Shown here piece by piece: positions 46,808 to 55,374 of a DNA stretch of 64,000 bases. The stretch is taken from assembly GCA_016703225.1 (NCBI GenBank), contig JADJCM010000001.1, positions 1,736,001 through 1,800,000 of the forward strand, in the 5' to 3' direction. This DNA comes from Lysobacterales bacterium (lineage in GTDB: Bacteria; Pseudomonadota; Gammaproteobacteria; Xanthomonadales; Ahniellaceae). Below the pieces are notes generated by a model. That model was not told the origin of the DNA. It made no database searches and worked only from the letters and a program-made list of their open reading frames with translations. Numbering within the stretch: the first letter of the stretch is position 1; each line of letters opens with the position of its first letter. Both the position numbers and the translations under genes were made by a program.

Positions 46808-47863
46808 CTACACCTTGCGTTCGATCAGTCGCGGCAGGTCGCGCACTACCTCGACCATGAACCAATCGGGCAGCGCGAGGCCTTCTTCGCGGGCAACCAC
46901 CACTTGGGCGATTTCCAGGCTGATGGTCGCCAGCGACTTCAATCGCGCCTTGGCATTGTGGGCCAGGTCGCGGGCTTCGCTGTTGATCTCTTCCTTGAGT
47001 TGCGGCAGTTCGGTCAGCAGCCGGCCGCGCAGACCCTGCGCCAGGAAATACAGCAGGTCGCGATCCTCCGGCGCGTGCGGCCACTGCACGCTGCCGGAGA
47101 GGATGGCCTCCAGCCGATACTGCGAATTGCGCTGCTTGTAGAAGCTCTTGAAGGACTGGGCGTGCGCCGGTGACAGCGTGGCGTAGGCAAGCGTCTCGAC
47201 GATGGCGGCAGTCATGGATTCGCCGTAGCTGGACAGAGCGTCGCTGAGCATGTGCCAGGAGCGCGGTGTGGAGAACGGCTCCTCGTGCTTGGGCGGCTGG
47301 TTCCAGAGGTGATCCGGCCGGGCGTGCAGGTAGTCGAGGACCAGTGCGTGCAGACCGGCGCCATGCGCCCATTCTTCCCAGTCGGCGTAGGCCGCGCGCA
47401 GGTGAACGTGCACCATCCGGTTGAGCAGGGCCGAGGACATCGGCCGGACGATCGCGGCGTCTTGAGCGCGGTTACCGGCGCCGATGACGACCGAGCCAGC
47501 GGGCAGGCTGTACTCGCCGATGCGCCGTTCGTGGATCAGGCTGTAGAACGCCTTCTGTACTTCCTGCGAGCAGGCGTTGAGCTCGTCGAGGAACAGGCAG
47601 TACGGCGTCGTGCGAGCAATCTGCGCGGGCGGACAGAAGCGACTCACGCCATCGATAATCTGCGGCACGCCGATCAGGTCTTCCGGCGCGAGCTGGCTGC
47701 CCAGCAAGGACACGCAGGGAAGTCCGACCGAATCAGCGAAGTTCTGCACCAGCGCACTCTTGCCGATGCCCGGCGCACCCCACACAAATACCGGCCGAAC
47801 GGGCGCGACGTTGAGCAGGAAGTCGAGCAGCTGCTTCTGACTGAGCGTGACGATGGGGTTCAT
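46808..47863 (-). CDS. MoxR-family AAA+ ATPase
   Basis: 351 residues. Walker A is GAPGIGKSA (residues 29-37), Walker B is CLFLDELN (89-96), a sensor-1 Asn lies in VVIGAGNRAQD near 128, and an Arg in NRMVHVHL near 145 may be the finger. MoxR ATPases usually act as chaperones with a VWA partner, here encoded immediately downstream. The first gene of the operon, it has a 227-base upstream gap before the integrase 3' end. The target of the pair is not encoded nearby. Confidence 0.9.
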   Translation of the reverse strand: MNPIVTLSQKQLLDFLLNVAPVRPVFVWGAPGIGKSALVQNFADSVGLPCVSLLGSQLAPEDLIGVPQIIDGVSRFCPPAQIARTTPYCLFLDELNACSQEVQKAFYSLIHERRIGEYSLPAGSVVIGAGNRAQDAAIVRPMSSALLNRMVHVHLRAAYADWEEWAHGAGLHALVLDYLHARPDHLWNQPPKHEEPFSTPRSWHMLSDALSSYGESMTAAIVETLAYATLSPAHAQSFKSFYKQRNSQYRLEAILSGSVQWPHAPEDRDLLYFLAQGLRGRLLTELPQLKEEINSEARDLAHNAKARLKSLATISLEIAQVVVAREEGLALPDWFMVEVVRDLPRLIERKV

Positions 47864-48090
47864 GGCGGATAACGGACCTTGAGGCGTAGCGGAACGGCGG
47901 TGTCGAGGGAGTTGAGTTCAGACATCAGAAATCTGCTTGCTGAGAGGCTGCTTCGAGTCCGATGAGCCTGATCGTCTGTTCTTCAGTCAAGACTCTAACC
48001 CTCTTGCGGAAACCGCGAACCAGTGGGAGCAACTGTCTGGCGGGAGCGCGAACGATTCCATTCTGGCATCCAAACGGCTTCGAACGGACT

Positions 48091-49446
48091 TCAGCCAGGC
48101 CCGCGAAGCGCCAGCATGGCCGCGCCAGCCCGATGCATCGCTTCCCGAATCGCCGTTGAGTCCAGGCGTGCGTATCCGGTCGTCGTCTTCAGGTCCTTGT
48201 GGCCCAGTGACTGCGATGCGACGTATAGCGTGGCGCCGGTTTTCATTTGCCAGCTGGCCAGCGTGCGGCGCAGATCGTGCATGCGGAGGTCCCGAACAGC
48301 GACCATGGCTGGGTCAAGGCCGAGTTGCCGCACTTCCTCGCGCAGTTCGACCATGACCGCATCGGTCGCAGATTGATGACTTCGCTTCATCGCATGCTTG
48401 CTGCGACTCGTGGCGACGAGTTGCCAGATCTCCTCCTTGACCGAGTCGACCGTGACATTGCGGCGCTCGGCGATCAGTTCGGCCAGGCCGATGGCTTCGG
48501 TTCGCAGCAGGATGCGCTTCCACGCATTCGGTATGCCGCGGTAATGACCGCTGTCGCTGTCGGCGCGAAGGGCGGGGAAAACCCAGGGGGATGTCGTCGT
48601 TGCGAAGCGGTGACGCAGGATGACGACTGCTTCGGGTGCCAGCGGCAGGATCTGCGCATCGCCGCCCTTGTGTTTGTGCGCCGGGATGATCCACTCCGCC
48701 TCATCGAGATCGAGCTCTTCCCAGCGCATCGACAGCACGTTGCCCTGGCGGGCGCCCGTGAGCAACGCGATCAGCATCAGGTCGCGCGTCGTGTCGCATG
48801 GCTCCGCGTCGAGGGCGGCTAGGAATCGACGCAATTCGGCGCCGCGCAGGTACCGGTCGCGCGGCCGCTCCCGGTTGCGGCGGACGCCCTTGCAGGGATT
48901 CGGACCGGTCCAGATATCCCATTCATAGAGACGCCCAAAAACTGACGAGGCGAGGTTCAGTACCCGGTTGGCCACGGCGGGGTGGTCCTGTCCGATTTCC
49001 GCATGCAGGTCGGCGATGTCGCGGCGCCGAATCTCATTGAGACGCTTGCTTCCGAGCTTCGACAGATAGAGCCGCCAGAGCGACCGGTCGCCCTCGTGGG
49101 ACCGCTTCTTTCTCCGCGCATGGCGCTCGTAGTAGAGCTCGAACGCTCCGGCCAGGGTCTCGCAGCTGCGTTCGCTGCGGGCGGACTCGGCCGGGTTTTC
49201 CCCTTCGGCGATCTGCGAATTCAGCTGTTCGGCCTTGCGTCGAGCGGCGTCGACCGCGAGGTCGGGAAACGGGCCGAGCGCGATCTTCTCCATGCCCCGG
49301 CCGATCCGCCGGTTCAGGTAGAACTGCTTGCGACCAGTCGGATGCACGGCGAGCATCAGCCCGCGCACCTTGGTGTCGCCATACCAACGACGCTTCGCCT
49401 CGGGCTTCAGGGCCTCGATTGCAGACTTGTTGAACGCGAATTTCAT
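48091..49446 (-). CDS. Tyrosine-family integrase of the genomic island
   Basis: 451 residues from the ATG at 49,446, with AAGGAG ten bases upstream. Residues 1-90 form the arm-binding DUF4102-type domain (KSAIEALKPEAKRRWYGD), 95-190 the core-binding domain, and 200-451 the catalytic domain: Arg233 (TGARQGNV), Lys258/260 (HKHKGG), His390 and Arg393 (MHDLRRT), His416 (GHKDLK) and Tyr425 (TTTGYARL). An insertion of about 70 residues (320-388) stands before HxxR. The gene starts ~250 bases from a truncated tRNA, the expected place next to an attachment site. Confidence 0.93.
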   Translation of the reverse strand: MKFAFNKSAIEALKPEAKRRWYGDTKVRGLMLAVHPTGRKQFYLNRRIGRGMEKIALGPFPDLAVDAARRKAEQLNSQIAEGENPAESARSERSCETLAGAFELYYERHARRKKRSHEGDRSLWRLYLSKLGSKRLNEIRRRDIADLHAEIGQDHPAVANRVLNLASSVFGRLYEWDIWTGPNPCKGVRRNRERPRDRYLRGAELRRFLAALDAEPCDTTRDLMLIALLTGARQGNVLSMRWEELDLDEAEWIIPAHKHKGGDAQILPLAPEAVVILRHRFATTTSPWVFPALRADSDSGHYRGIPNAWKRILLRTEAIGLAELIAERRNVTVDSVKEEIWQLVATSRSKHAMKRSHQSATDAVMVELREEVRQLGLDPAMVAVRDLRMHDLRRTLASWQMKTGATLYVASQSLGHKDLKTTTGYARLDSTAIREAMHRAGAAMLALRGPG

Positions 49447-49693
49447 CCGTGAGTACTCCTTGCTGGCCCGTCCGTGGGCAATCCCTGGTACGTGCACAGC
49501 GCCGCTCGCCGTTCCTCACCTGTTCCTCATTTGCGCCGAGGAGAGGTGAGTTCGAATGGGTAGCTGTGCCCACACTTGCGCAGCCAACGATACGGCAGGA
49601 ATCGCCCAAGCTGTTGAGCAGCAAGGAGAATTGAGGAAGGATGAGGAGGTTTGCAGAGAATTGCGGAGTATTAGAAGGGCTGGCCCGAGGGGG

Positions 49694-49737
49694 CTCTGAC
49701 TCTGCCTATCTAGGTTCGAATCCTAGTCTCCCAGCCA
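49694..49737 (+). other. Attachment-site remnant: 3' part of a tRNA gene, probably tRNA-Gln(CTG)
   Basis: The sequence CTCTGACTCTGC, CTATC, a T-arm CTAGGTTCGAATCCTAG and TCTCCCAGCCA is the 3' half of a tRNA: anticodon loop CTCTGAC (anticodon CTG), 3' anticodon strand, T-arm with perfect 5-bp stem, acceptor strand and CCA. The bases before it (GAGGGGG) do not pair with TCTGC, and no D-arm or 5' acceptor strand (TGGGAGA) precedes it. This is what integration into the 3' end of a tRNA leaves at the far end of an island. The full tRNA and other att copy were not found in the window. Confidence 0.75.
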
Positions 49738-49745
49738 TTCAAATC

Positions 49746-49775
49746 AAGGGCTTGCAGCGATGCAGGCCCTTTGTT
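49746..49775 (+). terminator. Rho-independent terminator after the tRNA remnant
   Basis: CAAGGGC ... GCCCTTTG forms a stem with an inner TGC/GCA pairing, followed by TTTTT at about 49,775-49,779. It is probably the original tRNA terminator, retained on the chromosomal side of the attachment site. The rest of 49,780-50,106 holds no gene I can support. Confidence 0.6.
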
Positions 49776-50106
49776 TTTGTGGCGGTTCCACCTCATGCAC
49801 CACATTTCCCTTACCGCCCGACGGCAAACCTCGCGCGGGCTACGCAGCAGCGCAACCTGCTTCAATGTTCCAAAGGGTCGACGTGATCGGCCCAGTGCAG
49901 CGAGTCAAGTCGTGTTTCTCAAGGCAGCATGGCCTTGCCGGTCAACTCCGACCGGTTTCAGCGATCAGGAGGGAGATAGGTGATGAGGCTGCGAAAAAAG
50001 GACGTTGCCGATTGCGAGATAGTGACGCGCGGTCTGCACGTCTTCATCGACATTCAAGGCACAGCCTTGGCGCCTGCCAGGGCGTCATCAGGCACGCTGG
50101 CTTGCC

Positions 50107-51387
50107 TCAGCCGATGACTGCTCGCGCGGCATTGCGCTCCGGATGCTCGAAGGCGCCGGCGAACGGCTCCAGTTCGCGGTCGAGCATACCCAGGGTGCGC
50201 CCAACTTCACGCCATAGGCTTACTGCTCGCTCCACTTCGCCCAGGATCCGCCGGGCAGTTCGTTGGTCAATGCGGAAGTAGGGGGTGACCGCCATCAGCG
50301 CGTCGATCGAGGCCTCGGGGCCGGAGTCTTCGGAGATCCAGGTCTTGAGCTCGCGGACGCGCTCGGGGAAGGGATTCACATCGAAGGCCGGCGCCAGCCG
50401 CCATTGCCCGAGCTGCTGATGCAGGAAGCCATGGTTGTGCAGGTGGTCATCAACATTGGTGATGAGGATGGAAAACGCGATGCGCCTCCAGATCTCCTCG
50501 ATGTCGGCCTGCGGCTGAGCGCCGTGTTGTCGCAACGCATCGACGATCTCGGTGTAGGAATGCTCCGTGCCGTCGCTGCTGTCGGCGCCGAGCATGGTCG
50601 CGGCGGAAACGTAAAGCAGGCGGCGGCCGTCGTCGGTGCGATCGAAACGGCGGATCAGGGCCACGGGCAGGCCGTCGCTGTCGACCAGCCTTGCTGCGGC
50701 AGCATCGATGCCAGCCGCCTTGGCCAAGCGCAATGCCAGCACTTCGCCCTGGGTAACTGGCCGATCGTCGGCGACGCTGGGAAACTTTCCGATCGACAGC
50801 CGCCCGTCGTCGTCGATAACTGAGCACTTGGGGCGCAAACCGCCCAACGAGGTGCCGCGGCCTCGCAGGAAGGCGAGATCTGCCGCAGTCTCCGCCTGCA
50901 TTTCCACGGCACGGGAGGCCGAGAGCAGCGCGCCCAGCTCGATAAGTGGCGGTGCACTGCGCGCTTCGGGCCTGCGCTGGAAATTCCCGTCCTCGTCCCG
51001 GAAACGCAGCGCGCCCATGCGGCTCAGGTCATCGACTGCCAGCAGGAAATCGAGATGGTTCAGAGGGCCCGACTCCGTCGCGGTGCCTGCCTTCCTGGAT
51101 TGCTGCCGCCGCTTCACGGAGTCGCGGAGGATGACCTTGCGCCCCCAACCGTCCGGCTCGGTATCCGCGATCACGCCATGAAACAGCGAGCCATCGCGCT
51201 GCGCCGGATGGAACTGCATGCCGGCCACCAGCGGCAAGCCCGGCTCGAGCGGGAATCGATCCGGTGCGGCCAACCAGTCCGGGTGATACTCGAAACCGGC
51301 CGCCTGGCGCGCCCCCTGTGCCTCGAAGCGCAGGGTACCGACTTGCCGTGAAATGTCACCGAGAAAGACATCGATCGTCCGCTTCAT
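50107..51387 (-). CDS. hipA: HipA-family serine/threonine kinase toxin
   Basis: 426 residues. HipA_N (IDVFLGDISRQVGTLRFEA) is followed by the kinase: a phosphate-binding GTSLGGLRPKCSVI loop near 180, the catalytic ILITNVDDHLHNHGF near 310 and the DFG-like APAFDVNPFP near 335. HipA-type kinases phosphorylate a translation target such as a glutamyl-tRNA synthetase and cause dormancy. Its start overlaps the hipB stop by four bases. The autophosphorylation region cannot be assigned with certainty. It lies just right of the presumed island boundary. Confidence 0.9.
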   Translation of the reverse strand: MKRTIDVFLGDISRQVGTLRFEAQGARQAAGFEYHPDWLAAPDRFPLEPGLPLVAGMQFHPAQRDGSLFHGVIADTEPDGWGRKVILRDSVKRRQQSRKAGTATESGPLNHLDFLLAVDDLSRMGALRFRDEDGNFQRRPEARSAPPLIELGALLSASRAVEMQAETAADLAFLRGRGTSLGGLRPKCSVIDDDGRLSIGKFPSVADDRPVTQGEVLALRLAKAAGIDAAAARLVDSDGLPVALIRRFDRTDDGRRLLYVSAATMLGADSSDGTEHSYTEIVDALRQHGAQPQADIEEIWRRIAFSILITNVDDHLHNHGFLHQQLGQWRLAPAFDVNPFPERVRELKTWISEDSGPEASIDALMAVTPYFRIDQRTARRILGEVERAVSLWREVGRTLGMLDRELEPFAGAFEHPERNAARAVIG

Positions 51388-51716
51388 GGCGCTTCCGGCG
51401 CTTTCTTGGGCCTGATGCGCTGGGGCAGGCGGCGTGCATCGAGCAGCAGCCCGGTGTCATCGCGACGGCTGTCGGCAATCTCGCCCAGCGCGCTGGGGAA
51501 GCCAAGGACAAACAGGGCCATCGCGTACACACCCATGGATACGCTGGGGTCACCCTTTTCAACGCGCTGGTAGGTGGCCTTGGATACACCGACCCGCTCG
51601 ACCATCATCGCCACGGTCAGATGGCGCTTGCGGCGGGCGTCGCGCAGGTCCGCGCCCAGCTTTCCCAGCGAGCGGCCAACTTTGGGAGGCAGCGTGTCTG
51701 TCACCGCGGAACGCAT
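51384..51716 (-). CDS. hipB: HipB-type XRE antitoxin
   Basis: 110 residues from the ATG at 51,716. A helix-turn-helix of the XRE type covers residues ~18-75 (LGADLRDARRKRHLTVAMMV; GVSKATYQRVEKGDPSVSMG). The C-terminal ~25 residues are basic and likely extended. It should bind and silence HipA and repress the operon from inverted repeats upstream. First gene of the pair, four-base overlap with hipA. Confidence 0.88.
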   Translation of the reverse strand: MRSAVTDTLPPKVGRSLGKLGADLRDARRKRHLTVAMMVERVGVSKATYQRVEKGDPSVSMGVYAMALFVLGFPSALGEIADSRRDDTGLLLDARRLPQRIRPKKAPEAP

Positions 51717-51734
51717 GAATATGGCCTCATGAAA

Positions 51735-51759
51735 TATCCCATAAACGGATTAAGGGATA
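51735..51759. promoter_or_regulatory. Inverted repeat, putative hipBA operator
   Basis: TATCCC (51,735-51,740) and GGGATA (51,754-51,759) form an inverted repeat with a 13-base spacer, starting 19 bases upstream of hipB. The half-sites recall the TATCC...GGATA operators of E. coli HipB, though the spacer there is eight bases; an inner GGAT at 51,747 gives an alternative closer half. The region is AT-rich for this genome, as a promoter would be. Confidence 0.5.
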
Positions 51760-51946
51760 ATGTATTAGTCCTTATCTATCGTTCGCGGTCACAAGTCAAG
51801 TCCGCAGACCGAGCCCAACGGCCAGAACAGGCGCGCTGGAACATCAGCCTCGCGGCGCTATTGCCTATTGAACGGATTCGCGGGCATCAGCCCAGATCCT
51901 CAGCCCCCGGCGTTCTTCAGGTGGTGCGCGCGTCGGTAGGTGCCGA

Positions 51947-53062
51947 TCAGAACTTCCAGGTGCCGCCGATGTAGATGCTGTCGTTGCTGGCGTCCTTGCT
52001 CGGGATGTTGGAGTTGCGGTCGCGGGTTTCGTAGCCGGCCTCGATCGTGAGCTGCTTGCCGAAGTCCTTGGCCAGGTTGATGGCGTAAGTGGTGTTGTCG
52101 TCCTGGCGGTTTGGCGTCAGGTTCTTGTGGTCAACCGAGTCGAACTTGAAGCCGAGACCGAGCGCCATCTCCCACGGCAGCTTGCGCGTGTAGGTGGCTT
52201 CCCAGGCCCAGGCGTCGGTGTCGCGCGTGACCGCGGTCGAGTCTTCCACCTTGGGCGCGTACTTGAGCTTGAAGATGTCGTTGTCGGTGGCCTTGAAGTT
52301 CGCGGCGAGCGCGAGCGTGTCGATACGCGAGTCCGGCGAGTCCGGGTTGGTGATGTCCTTGTCCTGGTAGTTGTAGGTGATGCCGAGACCGACACGCTTG
52401 GAGACTTCGTACTCGTAGGCCAGCGAAACCACGAAGGTGCTGACGAACTTGTTGTCGTCCTTCTCCAGCGTCACGTAGGACAGCGAGGGCTTGAACGAGT
52501 GCTTGCTCTCTTTTGGCGCGAACTCGAGTCCGCTGGTGACCGCCCAGTTGAGCTTGTTCAGTTCGCTGCGGCCGCCGTGCGTGTCGCTGGCGAGCTTGAA
52601 GCCGTTGTTCCACGAGGTCGAGCCGTTGCCGAACTGGTACTTGTGTCCGAGCCCAAGTTTGGCGGTGACGCGGGTCTGGGAGTCGACCAGAGTGTCGGCA
52701 TTCGGGTCGATGATGTCGTCGATGCCGTCGCCGTCCTCGTCGATCGCGTCATCTTCCTCGATCTCGTCCTCGTCGAGATCGGCATCGACGACGTCATCGA
52801 AGGCATCGTCGAAGTCTTCGTCCTCGTCGTCCTCGTCGCCCGTATCGGATTCGTCGTCCTCATCGCCGAATTCAGACAGGTCCGCGAAGTCGAAACCCTT
52901 CCCGGACGACGGTGCCACCGAGATGTTGTCGTTGGTGCGGTACTGGAGTTCGACATTGCCCTTGAACTTGTGGCCGCTCTTGGACTTGCCGGCGGCGATC
53001 GAGTCGGTGGCGGAGCCGAGTGCGGCCACGGCCACGGCCAGGAACAACAGGTTGTGACGCAT
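51947..53062 (-). CDS. Outer-membrane beta-barrel protein with an acidic insert
   Basis: 371 residues. A Sec signal (LLFLAVAVAALGSATDSIAA) precedes the barrel. Strand-like alternating sequences run to a C-terminal WKF, the aromatic end recognised by the BAM complex. Between residues ~66 and ~122 lies a segment very rich in Asp and Glu (EDDESDTGDEDDEDEDFDD and more), probably an extracellular or periplasmic calcium-binding loop. The second half (SYVTLEKDD, YEYEVSKRVGLGITYNY) resembles porin-like barrels of unknown cargo. GAGGGG lies seven bases before the ATG. Confidence 0.75.
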   Translation of the reverse strand: MRHNLLFLAVAVAALGSATDSIAAGKSKSGHKFKGNVELQYRTNDNISVAPSSGKGFDFADLSEFGDEDDESDTGDEDDEDEDFDDAFDDVVDADLDEDEIEEDDAIDEDGDGIDDIIDPNADTLVDSQTRVTAKLGLGHKYQFGNGSTSWNNGFKLASDTHGGRSELNKLNWAVTSGLEFAPKESKHSFKPSLSYVTLEKDDNKFVSTFVVSLAYEYEVSKRVGLGITYNYQDKDITNPDSPDSRIDTLALAANFKATDNDIFKLKYAPKVEDSTAVTRDTDAWAWEATYTRKLPWEMALGLGFKFDSVDHKNLTPNRQDDNTTYAINLAKDFGKQLTIEAGYETRDRNSNIPSKDASNDSIYIGGTWKF

Positions 53063-53282
53063 GGAACCCCCTCAAGGAACATGTGACCGGTAGGCGCCGG
53101 GATTTTCAGCCTCGCGAGCGGCGTCGCGAGGATCTGACGGCACGACGATATCGGTCGGGCGCGGGTGCGGCAACGCTTGAGTTGTGACGAAAGTGCATGT
53201 GCAGCGTGGCCCTCGGGGCGGACGCAAACGGCTCCCCCGTCACTAGACTTGCGCCATCGCACACCGCTGGGAGTCGCTATCC

Positions 53283-53654
53283 GTGTCCGCCCACAAGCCG
53301 ATCAATGAGTCGAAGCTCGACCGCATCGTCGCCGATGCCGCGAAGGCGAAGCGCGAACGCGAGAGCGGCTATCGCGAGAAGGCACTGGGGATGTATCCGT
53401 GGATCTGCGGGCGCTGCGCGCGTGAGTTCACGCGCGCAAACGTGCACGAGTTGACGGTGCACCACCGCAACCACAATCACGACGACAATCCGGCCGATGG
53501 CAGCAACTGGGAGCTGCTCTGCCTGTACTGCCACGACAACGAGCATCAGCGCTATCTCGACCACGATGCTGGCAGTCTCGCCAGCGAGACCAAGGCCGCG
53601 GCGGCCACCTCGAACCCGTTCGCGGACTTGCGCGCGTTGTTGGGCAAGCGCTGA
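53283..53654 (+). CDS. yajD: YajD-family HNH nuclease
   Basis: 123 residues from a GTG at 53,283. The zinc knuckle CGRC is near residue 42, and HELTVHHRNHNHDDNP with LLCLYCHDNEH completes the HNH fold: catalytic His, Asn-rich loop and second CxxC-like pair. Length and motif order match YajD, a small conserved HNH protein of unsettled function. It stands alone between the outer-membrane protein promoter region and a secreted-protein gene. Confidence 0.88.
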   Translation: MSAHKPINESKLDRIVADAAKAKRERESGYREKALGMYPWICGRCAREFTRANVHELTVHHRNHNHDDNPADGSNWELLCLYCHDNEHQRYLDHDAGSLASETKAAAATSNPFADLRALLGKR

Positions 53655-53694
53655 CACGCAGTCCCGCGCTTTCCTCCACCCGAGGAGAACACCC

Positions 53695-54300
53695 ATGTTG
53701 CCGATGATCGCTCGCACTTGCCTATTGACCGTGCTGGCCGCACCGGTCGCTGCCGTGGAGGTTATGCGCTCGCCGGCGCCCGGCGACACGCTCGAAATCG
53801 AGCGCTCCGCGCCGCCGCGAGGCGCGAACCAGTCGGCCGAATCGAGCGAGGCCGTGACCTTGCCCAAGTCGCAGACGATGAGCGTGAATCAACCCGAGTC
53901 AGGTGGCTGCCTGCTGTCGTCGGGTCCGTTCGCACTGCCGGCAGGTACGCGCTCGGTCGACTGGAAGCTGGTCAATCGCGGTGCTGCGAGCGCCCGTGTC
54001 GAAGTGACGGTATATCGCCTGCGCATCGGTGCCAGCGCCGAAGTGGTTTACCCCGGAACCTTGCGCAAGGTGCTGCCGCACGCGCACGAGATGCACAACG
54101 CCAACAGTGTCGGCAGCGGCCGGCCGTTCGAGACCGGTTCCGACTACGAAGTGGTGGTTTGGCGCAGCGATGCGCGCGTACTGCCGGCGGTTTCGTTCTG
54201 GTCGGACCACGGCAACAGCGAAATCCCGGGGACCCGCATCGGACCGGAGGGTTTCGTTGCGGTCGGCGGCGACTGCCACCGACGCGGCGCGCACGACTGA
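53695..54300 (+). CDS. Secreted hypothetical protein
   Basis: 201 residues, GAGGAG ribosome-binding site nine bases before the ATG at 53,695. A signal peptide covers residues ~1-20 (MIARTCLLTVLAAPVAAVEV). The mature part has two cysteines and a beta-sandwich look (RSVDWKLVNRGAASARVEVT, then VYRLRIGAS). No family recognised. The MBL-fold gene follows 92 bases later. Confidence 0.6.
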   Translation: MLPMIARTCLLTVLAAPVAAVEVMRSPAPGDTLEIERSAPPRGANQSAESSEAVTLPKSQTMSVNQPESGGCLLSSGPFALPAGTRSVDWKLVNRGAASARVEVTVYRLRIGASAEVVYPGTLRKVLPHAHEMHNANSVGSGRPFETGSDYEVVVWRSDARVLPAVSFWSDHGNSEIPGTRIGPEGFVAVGGDCHRRGAHD

Positions 54301-54392
54301 TCCCGCCGCGGCGTACGGTCGTCGCAGCACTGGCAACCCTCATCGTGCTTCGCATTATCGTCGGCGCGGTGCGGGTGCGGCGGAGTTCGATC

Positions 54393-55367
54393 ATGCAGCG
54401 ATGGATGCGACAGCGTTGGGTTGTGGGCTTCGCGTTCGCCTTGGTAAGCGTCCTGGCAGGGGCGCAGTCGTTCGAGGCCATCGCACCCGATCTGCACCTG
54501 CTCCGCGGCGCCTTCGTGCCTGGGCAGCAGCCCGACGGGAACAGCGTGATGTTGCGCGGACGCGATGGCTGGATCGTGGTCGATACCGGTCGCCACGACG
54601 CGCACACGCAGGCCATCCTCGACCACGCCGCGCGGTCGGGCGTGCCGATCAGCGACATCATCAACAGCCATTGGCACCTCGACCATGTCAGCGGCAACGT
54701 CATGGTGCGCACCGCATACCCGCGGGCCGAGGTGCACGCGAGCGGCGCCATCGTCGCGGCTCAGCGCGGCTTCCTCGCCGATTACCGCAAGCAACTGGTC
54801 GCGCTGGCGGCAGGGCAACCGGATGCGCCTGAGCTGCGGAGCTGGGTGGCCGAGATCGCACGCATCGACTTGGGTGAGCGACTGCACCCGACCGTGCCGA
54901 TCATCGAGAACGGCCGGCGCGTGCTTGCCGGGCGCGATCTCGACATCCACCTGACCACGCAGGCCGTGACGGATGGCGATGTCTGGGCTTACGACCGCAT
55001 GTCACGCACCCTGATCGCTGGTGATCTGGTCACCCTGCCGGTGCCGTTCCTCGACACCGCTTGTCCCGCCGGCTGGCGCGAGGTGCTGGAGGATCTGCGC
55101 GACCAGCTTTTCACCCGCCTCGTGCCGGGACATGGCCCGGTGATGGACCGCAAGGATTTCCGCCGCTACCGCATCGGTTTTGCCCACCTGCTCGATTGCG
55201 CCGCGCGCACCAGTCGCACGGCGACACAGTGCGCGGATCGCTGGATCGCCGATCTGGGCGAGTTGTTGCCCACCGCCGAGCATGCGCGCACGCGCGAACT
55301 GCTCGACTACTACTTGCCGCAGCGGCTGCGCGGCGCGGCTGCGAGCGCGGATTGCCCGCGTCGCTGA
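54393..55367 (+). CDS. Exported metallo-beta-lactamase-fold hydrolase
   Basis: 324 residues from the ATG at 54,393. A signal peptide (WVVGFAFALVSVLAGAQSFE) leads to the MBL fold: GWIVVDTGRHDAH, the zinc motif SHWHLDHVSGN near residue 90, AGDLVTLPVPF near 208 (bridging Asp) and LVPGHGPVM near 245 (second-site His). C-terminal ~65 residues with two Cys (LLDCAARTSRTATQCADR) extend beyond the fold. A periplasmic hydrolase is likely; substrate cannot be named and beta-lactams are not implied. Confidence 0.8.
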   Translation: MQRWMRQRWVVGFAFALVSVLAGAQSFEAIAPDLHLLRGAFVPGQQPDGNSVMLRGRDGWIVVDTGRHDAHTQAILDHAARSGVPISDIINSHWHLDHVSGNVMVRTAYPRAEVHASGAIVAAQRGFLADYRKQLVALAAGQPDAPELRSWVAEIARIDLGERLHPTVPIIENGRRVLAGRDLDIHLTTQAVTDGDVWAYDRMSRTLIAGDLVTLPVPFLDTACPAGWREVLEDLRDQLFTRLVPGHGPVMDRKDFRRYRIGFAHLLDCAARTSRTATQCADRWIADLGELLPTAEHARTRELLDYYLPQRLRGAAASADCPRR

Positions 55368-55374
55368 GCGCGAA

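Noticed and set aside
49694..49737. Functional tRNA gene
   Set aside because: No 5' acceptor strand, D-arm or 5' anticodon strand pairs with it.
49983..50117. 44-codon frame with a GGAGGG ahead of its ATG
   Set aside because: Overlaps the hipA 3' end in antisense and the product looks random; not enough to call a gene.
54393..55367. Beta-lactamase resistance gene
   Set aside because: Only the general MBL fold and zinc motif are visible; many exported hydrolases share them.
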